The position numbers and the translations under genes were made by a program. Positions 45,628 through 54,400 of a stretch of DNA of 64,000 nt are shown here, piece by piece. The notes under the pieces were generated by a model that saw only the letters and a program-made list of their open reading frames with translations, did no database searches and was not told where the DNA came from. The first letter of the stretch is position 1. Each line of letters begins with the position of its first letter. The DNA lies in the NCBI RefSeq assembly GCF_014042355.1, contig NZ_JACEZU010000001.1:186001-250000 (forward strand), in the 5' to 3' direction. Source of the DNA: Rugamonas apoptosis. Its GTDB lineage: Bacteria; Pseudomonadota; Gammaproteobacteria; Burkholderiales; Burkholderiaceae_D.

Positions 45628-47487
45628 TTATTTCTCGGCGAACTTCTTATCGACGGCCGCCTGCGTGACCGGGTGGTAGCGTTCGCGCGCCTTGGCGTAC
45701 AGGGCCTGGCCCCAGGCCCGGTCGTCCGGGCGCTGCAGCAGGGCCGCGTACAGGGGCACGACGAACTTCTGCCGTCCCACGCTCATCAGGAACGCTTGCA
45801 GCGGCGCGCGCACATCATAGCCGGCCTTGATGGAGCCGAGCAGGAAGCGGTAGGCGATCTCATTGTTGCCGCTCTTGCCCAGGCCGAAGCTCTGGTCCAG
45901 TTCGCGCATCTGGCCGGCGCTGGCCTTGCCGTCGATGTCGTTCAGGAAGTGCATCCATTCGAGCGCGATCCAGTGTTTGGCATCGAGCTTGTCGGTGGCC
46001 AGTTCGCCCCGCAACCAGCTGCTGCGCTGGGCGTCCACGGCCGCCAGCCGGGGCGACGCCACCCGCACGGCGTTGGCCGGGATGCCCTGGCCGTACAGCC
46101 ATTCATCCAGCTCCGCCGCCGACATCAAGCCAGGATGCGTGTCGAGCAGATTGTGGTGCAGGTAGGCGACAAATTGTTCCGTGGTGGCCGACTGGAACGC
46201 GTGCTGGTCGAACCAGCCGCGCAGGAACGGGTCGAACACGGCGCGGCCGGCCCGCTGCTCCAGCGTGCGCAGCAGCCAGGCGCCCTTGGGATAGGCCAGC
46301 TCCTCGTCCGTGTAGGTGGCCTCGGGATCGGTGTCCGGGCCGCGCGTGAGCAAGGCTTGCCTGGCCGGGGCGATCGATGGCAGCGAAGCGTACGCCTCCT
46401 CCTGCTCCACCTGCAGGTTGATGTCGGCCACTTCGGCGCCGTACAGGCTTTCGACGATACGGGTGGTGACGTAGTTGGTGAAGCCTTCGTTGAGCCACCA
46501 GTGCTTCCAGGTGGCGTTGGTGACCAGGTTGCCGGACCAGGAGTGGGCCAGTTCGTGGGCGATCAGGTCCACCAGGCTGCGGTCGCCGGCGATCATGGTG
46601 GGGGTGAGGAAGGTCAGGCGCGGATTTTCCATGCCGCCGATGGGGAACGAGGGCGGCAGCACCAGCATGTCGTAGCGCCCCCAGCGATAAGGGCCGTACA
46701 GCGACTCGGCGGCGGCGATCATTTTTTCCGTGTCGGCCAGCTCAAAGGCGGCCGCCTCGATGCGGGCCGGTTCCGCGTACACGGCCGAACGGGGGCCGAC
46801 GCTGCGCACATCGAGTTCGCCGATGGCGATGGCCAGCAGGTAGGCCGGCACCGGCTGCGGCATGCGGAAGTTCCAGCCGCCCACGCCGGTGGCCTTGGGA
46901 TCGTTCTCGGCGCTCATCACCACGCGCAGGCCGGACGGCGCCTCGATGTGGGCGCTGTAGGTGAAGCGCACGGCCGGCGTGTCCTGCACCGGGGCCCAGG
47001 AGCGGGCGTTGATGGTTTCGGACTGGCTGAACATGAACGGCCGCTTGCCGGACATGGTTTGCTGCGGCGTCATCCATTGCAGGGCGGCCGCGCCGGGCGC
47101 CGTGCGGTAGTAAATGCGCACCTTGCGCGGCTGGCCAGCCAGCGCGATGCGCAACGCCCTGCCCTTCCCGGCCTGGCCCGCTTCGGGCGGGTCGAGCAGA
47201 TAAGAGGCCGGCGCCCAGCCGCCGCCGGGGCGCTGGATGCGCACCTGGGCGATGCGCAGGTCGCGCGTGTCGAGCGCCAGGCCGCGGGCCTTGGGCGTCA
47301 GCCAGTCCAGCGTCAATTCGGCATAGCCGGACAACGTCTTTTGGCCGAAATCGGCCTTCAGGTCCAGGTGCAGGTCGGTGGTGCGGACCTGGTCGTATTG
47401 GGCGTAGCTGAGCGGGTCGGCCCAGGCGGCGCCGCAGGCGCACAGCAGTGCGGATAACACGGCGCGCGGGAAGGTGGCGATAGGCAT
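45628..47487 (-). CDS. Secreted M1-family metallopeptidase
   Basis: 619 residues from MPIATFPRAVLSALL. Signal peptide to about residue 23 (AAWADP). Catalytic domain of the M1/LTA4-hydrolase type: GGMEN exopeptidase loop at about 282-286, zinc site HELAHSWSGN (about 309-318) with the third ligand in NEGFTNY. Carboxy-terminal helical domain present. It is predicted to cleave N-terminal residues in the periplasm. It is a single-gene unit with no nearby operon partners; the Shine-Dalgarno is weak. Confidence 0.9.
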   Translation of the reverse strand: MPIATFPRAVLSALLCACGAAWADPLSYAQYDQVRTTDLHLDLKADFGQKTLSGYAELTLDWLTPKARGLALDTRDLRIAQVRIQRPGGGWAPASYLLDPPEAGQAGKGRALRIALAGQPRKVRIYYRTAPGAAALQWMTPQQTMSGKRPFMFSQSETINARSWAPVQDTPAVRFTYSAHIEAPSGLRVVMSAENDPKATGVGGWNFRMPQPVPAYLLAIAIGELDVRSVGPRSAVYAEPARIEAAAFELADTEKMIAAAESLYGPYRWGRYDMLVLPPSFPIGGMENPRLTFLTPTMIAGDRSLVDLIAHELAHSWSGNLVTNATWKHWWLNEGFTNYVTTRIVESLYGAEVADINLQVEQEEAYASLPSIAPARQALLTRGPDTDPEATYTDEELAYPKGAWLLRTLEQRAGRAVFDPFLRGWFDQHAFQSATTEQFVAYLHHNLLDTHPGLMSAAELDEWLYGQGIPANAVRVASPRLAAVDAQRSSWLRGELATDKLDAKHWIALEWMHFLNDIDGKASAGQMRELDQSFGLGKSGNNEIAYRFLLGSIKAGYDVRAPLQAFLMSVGRQKFVVPLYAALLQRPDDRAWGQALYAKARERYHPVTQAAVDKKFAEK

Positions 47488-47610
47488 GGTGGTCGGATCG
47501 GTGGAGGGTCGACGATGAGCGATGATGATCAATGATCGTCAACGCTGGTTAAATATTGCGTGTTGCGTGTTGCGCCGCTGGCGGCGCGATGCAGAATAAC
47601 ACAGCCTTTC

Positions 47611-47640
47611 TGGACCGGGCCGGCCGTTCCGGGTTATCAT
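47611..47640 (+). promoter_or_regulatory. Candidate promoter of the Mn2+ riboswitch/GDT1 transcript
   Basis: TGGACC (47611-47616), 18 bases, TATCAT (47635-47640). The start would lie near 47647, that is just before the conserved GGGGAGTAG of the riboswitch, which supports the assignment. Confidence 0.55.
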
Positions 47641-47649
47641 GCGGGCAGT

Positions 47650-47750
47650 TGTGGGGAGTAGTCGTCCTTCGTCCCGCGAAGGAAGCTGTGTCAACATCAT
47701 CGGCCCGCAGGCCGTGGTACAGCTGGTGGATCACTTGACGAGACCATGAA
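47650..47750 (+). promoter_or_regulatory. yybP-ykoY (Mn2+) riboswitch
   Basis: The two universal loop segments are present: GGGGAGTAG (47653-47661) and GTCAACATCATCGGCC (about 47690-47705), and the element closes with GACGAGACCATG (about 47738-47748), as in E. coli mntP and alx leaders. Between them GC-rich stems fit the known three-way layout. It lies 75 bases in front of a GDT1-family gene, the most usual target of this class. Confidence 0.9.
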
Positions 47751-47763
47751 CCAGGGGCGGCCG

Positions 47764-47808
47764 CATGGGCCGGAGTCGCCCATGGCTCATCGGTTAACCA
47801 TCCGGCCC
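47764..47808 (+). promoter_or_regulatory. Alternative hairpins downstream of the riboswitch
   Basis: CATGGGC (47764-47770) can pair with GCCCATG (47778-47784), and the overlapping GGGCCGG (47767-47773) can pair with CCGGCCC (47802-47808). The two helices exclude each other and so could be the expression platform. No T-run follows, so translational or Rho-linked control is more likely than an intrinsic terminator. Confidence 0.55.
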
Positions 47809-47826
47809 ACGTACTGACATCACATC

Positions 47827-48402
47827 ATGGAAGCTTTCCTCGTCTCCAGCGGCATCGTCGCGCTCGCCGAAATCGGCGATAAAACTCAATTGCTCGCTTT
47901 TATTTTGGCCGCCAAGTTCCGCAAGCCGCTGCCTATTGTGCTGGCCATTTTCGTGGCCACCGTGGCCAACCACGCCTTCGCGGCCGCCGTCGGCAGCTGG
48001 CTCACCGCCCTGATGGGGCCCGATGTGCTGCGCTGGGTGCTGGGCCTGGGCTTCATCGCCATGGCCGCCTGGACCCTGGTGCCCGACCAGATCGACGAGG
48101 ACGACGCCAAGCTGGCCCATTACGGCGTGTTCCTGACCACGCTGGTGGCCTTCTTCGCCGCCGAGATGGGCGACAAGACCCAGGTCGCCACCGTGGCGCT
48201 GGCGGCCCGCTACCACAGCCTGGTGTCCGTGGTGGCCGGCACCACGGTCGGCATGATGCTGGCCAATGTGCCAGCCGTGTATCTGGGTGGCCGGATCGCC
48301 GGCAAGGTGCCGCTCAAGCTGGTGCACGGCGTCGCCGCCGCCGTGTTCGCTGTGCTGGGTGTGCTTACGCTGCTGGGCGCGGGCGCTGGCGTCGGACTGT
48401 GA
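47827..48402 (+). CDS. mneA: GDT1/UPF0016 family manganese exporter
   Basis: 191 residues, six or seven membrane helices, two copies of the family motif E-x-G-D-K-T: EIGDKT at 15-20 and EMGDKT at 113-118. Members export Mn2+ (MneA in Vibrio, GDT1/TMEM165 in eukaryotes). The Mn2+ riboswitch in front makes this role well supported. No Shine-Dalgarno is evident at the ATG, which fits regulation of translation by the leader. It is convergent with the glucan synthase gene. Confidence 0.88.
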   Translation: MEAFLVSSGIVALAEIGDKTQLLAFILAAKFRKPLPIVLAIFVATVANHAFAAAVGSWLTALMGPDVLRWVLGLGFIAMAAWTLVPDQIDEDDAKLAHYGVFLTTLVAFFAAEMGDKTQVATVALAARYHSLVSVVAGTTVGMMLANVPAVYLGGRIAGKVPLKLVHGVAAAVFAVLGVLTLLGAGAGVGL

Positions 48403-48431
48403 GCGGCGCGCCGCCGCGCGCAGCCCGCATG

Positions 48432-48461
48432 CCTGACCTGACCTGACTTGACCTGACCTGA
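48432..48461. repeat. Short tandem CCTGA repeat
   Basis: Six five-base units (CCTGA with one TTGA variant) in the spacer between mneA and the glucan synthase gene, flanked on both sides by GCATGCC. Possible slippage site; not coding. Confidence 0.6.
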
Positions 48462-48485
48462 GCGCATGCCACTTTCCGCTTGCCG

Positions 48486-51400
48486 CTAGCGCGCCACGCG
48501 CAGTTCCACGGCGTGCATCTGGCCGTCGTCGACCAGGGCCACCACGTAGCCGGCGCTGGCCTGGCCATCGACCGTCAGGCCGGGCGGCGTGTCCGGCCCG
48601 GCCGGCGCGACCCGTATCGTGTACGGCGTCGCGCCATAGCGGTAGCTGACCGTGTAGCCATCCCAGCCGGCCGGCAGCAACGGCGCCAGCGCCAGCGTGG
48701 CGCCGTTGCGCGTCACGCCCAGCAGCGATTCCAGCAGCAGCCGGTACATCCAGCCGGCCGATCCCGTGTACCAGGTCCAGCCGCCGCGCCCCACGTGCGG
48801 CGGCACGGCGTACACGTCGGCCGCCACCACGTACGGCTCCACCTTGTAGCGCTGGCACGCTTCGGGCGTGGCGCCATGGCGCACCGGGTTGATCATGCGC
48901 GCCAGCTCCCACGCGCGCTCGCCCTCGCCCAGGCGCGCGAAGGCCATCGCGGTCCAGATGGCGGCGTGGGTGTATTGGCCGCCGTTCTCGCGCACCCCCG
49001 GCACATAGCCGCGGATGTAGCCGGGATTGGGGCCGGCCTGGTCGAACGGCGGGTCCAGCAACTGGATCAGGCCGGCCTCGCGCCGCACCAGGCGCTGGTC
49101 CACCTGCTCCATGGCAGCGCGGGCCCGCACCGGGTCGGCGACGCCCGACAACACGGCCCAGCTTTGCGACAGCGAGTCGATCTGGCATTCCACCGCGCTG
49201 GCCGAACCGAGCGGGGTACCGTCGTCGAAATAGGCACGCCGGTACCACGCGCCATCCCAGGCCTGCTGCTCGACGCTGGTAGCCAGCCGGCGCGCCTCCT
49301 GGCGGCAGGCGGCGGCGAACTCGGTGTCGCCGCGACGCTCGGCCAGTTCAGCGAAGCGCTGCTGCACTTCGCACAGGAAGAACGCCAGCCACACGGATTC
49401 CCCCCGGCCCTGCTCGCCCACCTTGTCCATGCCATCGTTCCAGTCGCAGGAGCCGATCAGGGGCAGCCCATGCGCGCCGTAGCGCTGGCCATGGCGGATG
49501 GCGCGCACGCAATGCTCGTACAGGTTGGCGCTGTACGGCGCGGCCACGGGCAAATCGTAATACGCATCCTCCTCCGGCTTGACGGCGCGCCCTTCCAGGA
49601 ATGGCGCCTGCTCGTCAAGCACGGACGCATCGCCCGTCACGGCCACGTAGCGGGCCGCCGCCAGCGGCAGCCACAGGTAGTCGTCGGAACAATGGGTACG
49701 CACGCCGCGTCCCGTGGGCGGATGCCACCAGTGCTGCACATCGCCTTCGATGAACTGGCGTCCCGCGCACAGCAGCAACTGCTCGCGCAGCAACTGGGGC
49801 GCCGTGTGGACGGCCGCCATCGCGTCCTGCAGCTGGTCGCGGTAGCCGAACGCGCCGCCGGACTGGTAGTAGCCGCTGCGGGCCCACAAGCGGCAAGCGA
49901 TGGTCTGGTACATCAGCCAGCCGTTGACCAGCACGTCCAGCGCCGGCTCGGGAGTGGCCACCTGCACCGCGCCCAGCGTGCGGTCCCAATGCGCGCGCAC
50001 GGCCGCCAGCGCCTCGCGCGCGGCCGCCACGCCCCGGTGCTGCTGCACCAGCACGCTCACGTCGGCGTTGCGGCGCCCGCCCACGCCCAGCACGAACACG
50101 ATCTCGCGCCGCTGGCCCGGCAACAGCTCGAACGGCAACTGGATCGCACCGCACGGATCGAGCGCGGGCCCCACCCGGCCCGACAGGCGGACCCGGCGCA
50201 GCGCGGCGGGCGCCGCCAGGCTGCCGTTGCGGCCGATGAATTCGGCGCGGTCGGCCGTCACGCTGCGGGCGCTGCCGCCGTCGGCGTTGAAGAAGGCCAC
50301 CCGGCCAGGGAACTCCGTGTTGTAGGCGTTACGCGCGAACAGCGCGCCGCTGGCGCCATCCAGTTCCGTCACCACGTGCATGGCGGTCTTGGCGCGCAGG
50401 TCGCCCAGCACCCATTCCACATAGCCGGTGGCCGACAGGCGGCGCGCCACAGGGCCGTCGTTGCGCACTTCCAGCACCGTGTAGCGGACCGGCGCGTCCA
50501 GCGCGACGAAGGTAAGGAGGCTGGTGGCGATGCTGCCTTCCGTGTGTTCGAACACGCTGTAGCCGAAGCCGTGGCGGGTCAGGTAAGGGCCGGCGCCGGG
50601 CGCGGGCAGACCGGTGGGCGACCAGACCTGGCCGCTCTGCTCGTCGCGCAGATACCAGGCTTCGCCGCTGGCGTCCGTGACGGGGTCGTTGTGCCATGGC
50701 GTGAGCCGGAATTCGTGGGCGTTCTCGTGCCAGGTGTAGGCCTGGCCGCTTTCCGAGATGACGCTGCCGAACTGGGAATTGGCCAGCACGTTGCACCACG
50801 GCGCAGGCGTGGGCTGGCCGGGGCCGCTGACGATCACGTACTCGCGTCCATCCTCCGTAAAACCGCCGCTGCCGTTGAACAGCAGCAGCGGCGGCGTGAC
50901 GGGCGGCGCTGCCGCGACCGTATCGGCGGCGGCGCGGCCGTCGGCCACCAGCGTCGGCACCCGCAGTGGCGGCGGCACGGCGCGCTTGACCTGTTCGGCC
51001 AGGGTGCCGCGGCTGTCGCTGATGATCACCCGCGCCACCGATTGCAGCAGCACCCGGTCCTCGGGCGCGATCTGGTCGGCCAGCCGCACGAAGATGCCGC
51101 CGGGCCGGTCGATGGCCTGGGCGTCGATACCGGAGGCGATCAGGCCCATGATCTGCTCGTGCAGCAACTGGCGGTAGCCGCCCTGGTCCTCGTACCAGAT
51201 CACCAGGTCCACCACCAGTCCCTTCAGCCGCCAGTAGGCGTGCGCCTGCACCAGCTGGCGCGCCAGCTCGATGTTGGCCGGGTCGCGGATCTGCAGCAGC
51301 ACGATGGGCAGATCGCCCGAGATGGCATAGGCCCACAAGCCGGACTGGCCGCGCTGGTTGCGCTGCAGGATGGCCGCCTCGGCCCGCAGTGCGCCGTGTG

Positions 51401-54400
51401 GATAGAGCACGCTGCCGGCCAGGCGCGCGTACAACTGCGCGTCGGCCTCGCTGGCGTTGAGCTGGCGCAGCACCACCTGGCTGTGGGTCCAGGCCAGTTC
51501 GAACACCCGCCCGGCCAGGTGGAGGTCCTGGTATTTGTCCACCAGGTGCAGGGCCGCCTCGCGCGTGTCGGCCATGCCCGTCACCAGGTCGATGGTGGCG
51601 CTCTGGTCGGGCGCCAGCGTGATGCGGTGGCGGATCGCCACCACCGGATCGAGCACGGAGCCGTGGCCGCCGGCCAGCCGCCCGGCCACCCGCAGCGCCT
51701 GCGGCGCCTGGGTGCCGTGGCCACGGCCGATGAAGGCGGCGCGGTCGGTTTCGTACGACTCTTCCAGCACGGTGGCGCCGTGCACCGTCATCAGGTGCAG
51801 CAGCGACGGCGGCCGCTCATCCTTGCCGCGCGGCCGGCGGGTGCACAGGATGGCGTGGCGCGGGCCCAGGATCTCGGTCTGCACGAACAGCTTGGTGAAG
51901 GCGGGATGGGCCGCCTCGGCCGCCGCCGGCGCCATCACCACTTCCGCATAGCTGGTCAGCTCGATGGTGCGTTCGCGGTCGCTCTGGTTGGTCAGGCGGT
52001 GGCGCCGCAGTTCGATGTCGTCCTCGGGCGAGACGACGATTTCCGTGTACAGCTCCAGCCCGTGGTCGCTGCGGCGGAATTCGGCCCGCCCTTCCGAGAA
52101 GATCACTTCGTACTTGCGCGGCTCGGCCAAGGTGGGCTGCCACGCGCCCGACCAGGACAGGCCGCTGTCGACGTCATGCAGGTAGAGGAAGCTGCCCCAG
52201 TGGTCGCGCGTGCCATCCTCGCGCCAGCCGGTCACGGCCAGGTCCTTCCAGCGGCTGTAGCCGCCGCCGGCGTTGCTGACCATGACGTGATAGCGCCCGT
52301 TCGACAGCAGTTGCACTTCCGGCAGCGCGGTGGCCTGGTTCAGCACCCGCATCGGCATGGCCTGCTCGGCGCCGGCGCCCGGCGCGGCCAGCTGCTGCTC
52401 GGTGGCCGAGTGGAACGCGCCCACCTGGGCGCTGCGTTCCTGCAGCACCAGCAAGGCCGATTGCAGCAGCGGGTCGGACATGAAGCGGCGCTGCATGGGC
52501 CGGTCGTGCAGCAGGTAGCTCAGCGCCAGCAAGCCCATGCCCTGGTGGTGCACCATGAACGAGCGGATCACGGCCGAGGCCTGGCCCCGTGGCAGCCGGG
52601 CCGGCGTGTAGTCGATCGCCTCGTAGCAGCCGTAGCGGCCCACATAGCCCAGCGCCGCCATCTTCTGCAGGTTGACGCAGGCCGCCTCCGGCCGCACCAT
52701 CAGGCCCAGCATGGTGGCATAGGGCGCGATCACCAGATCGTCGCCCAGGCCGCGCTTCATGCCCAGGCCCGGCACGCCGAACGCGCGGTACTGGTAATTG
52801 AGACTGGCGTCGACCGTGTTGTAGCCCGATTCCGAAATCCCCCACGGCACGTTGCGGCGCCGGCCGTAGTCGATCTGGGCGTCCAGCATGGCCTGGTAGG
52901 TCTGGTCCAGCAGCGTGCTGGCGTAGGTGGGCATGACCAGCAGCGGCATCAGGTATTCGAACATGGAGCCGCTCCACGACAGCAGCACCGGCTTGCCGGC
53001 CACGATGCGCAACTGGCGGCCCAGCGCGAACCAGTGTTCCTGCGGCAGCTGGCCCTGGGCGATGGCGACGAAGCTGGCCAGCCGCACTTCCGACGCCAGC
53101 AAGTCGTAATAGCTGGCGTCGAGGCGGCGCTCGCTGAGGTTGTAGCCGATCGCCAGCAGCTTGGTGGTGGGGTTGTACAGGAAGCTGTAGTCGGGCTGGG
53201 CGCAGGCGGCGCAACGCAGCAGCAGCGTGTCGATGGCAGCCATGCGGACGCGCGCCTGGGCGCCGCCCTGCGCCACCAGCGTGGCCAGTTTGCGCTGGCG
53301 CTCGCGCTCGTCCGGCGCCAGGTCGGACGGCGCGGCCTCCATGCCGGACCAGCCGGCCAGCGCGCGCAAGGTGGGCATGCGCGCCAGCCGGCTGTCGCAC
53401 AGCGCGCCCGGCCCCAGCGCCAGCCAGGGCGCGTAGCCCTCCAGTTCCTCGCGCAGCGCACGGCACTGGCTGGCCAGCGCCGCGCTCCATTCGCGCACGG
53501 CTTCGTCGCCGTGGGCGGCGGCCGCTTCCAGCAGCGTGGCGGCGCTGTCGCAGGCGCGCGCCAGCCAGTCGTGCAGCGCGCCCAGGTCGTCCACATCGGG
53601 GCGGCCGGCCGGCGCCAGCAAAGTGTCCAGCACGCGCAGCGCCTGCGCCCCGGCCTGCAGGGGTGCGGCCGGCTCCATGGCGGCCAGCGCTTCGTGCAGC
53701 AAGCCCAGCGTGGCGGCCAGGCCATCCAGGCATTGCGGCCCCAGCAGCGGCTGGTCGGCCAGCGCCGCCAGTCCGGCCCGCAGCGTAAGCAGGTGGCCGG
53801 CCAGGTTGCCGCTGTCGACGGTGGAAATGTAGATCGGGTACAAGGGCTTGAGGGTCTGGGTGTCGTACCAGTTGTAGAAGTGGCCCTGGTAGCGCTCCAG
53901 CAATTCCATCGCGCCCAGCGTGTGGCCGGTGCGTTCCAGCAGCTGGCCCGTGTGCAGGTAGCCGAAGTCCCAAGCGCTCAGGTTGGCCATCAGCGCCAGG
54001 CCCATGTTGGTGGGCGAAGTGCGGTGCGCCACCACGGCCACGGGATGTTCCTGCATATTATCGGGCGGCAGCCAGTTGTCGTCCGGCCCCACGTAGCGGT
54101 CGAAATAGCCCCAGGTGCGGCGCGCCAGCTGGTTCAAAAAGTGCAGCTGGGCCGCGCTCAGGCGCACCGGCGGGCGCGGCACGGGCCGGCTGATCCACCA
54201 CGCCAGCAGCGGCGCGGCCAGCCACGCCGCCAGCAGCGGCGCGGCCGGCGCCATGCCGGCCGGCCGCCACAGGGCCAGCGCGGCGGCGGCCGCCACGGCC
54301 AGCAGCGAGGCGCTGCGCATGTTGCGCCAGCAGTCGGCCAGGCCGGCGCCGGCGCGCGCCAGGCCGGAGGCGCGCCATTCCAGCAGGCGCTGGTGCGACA

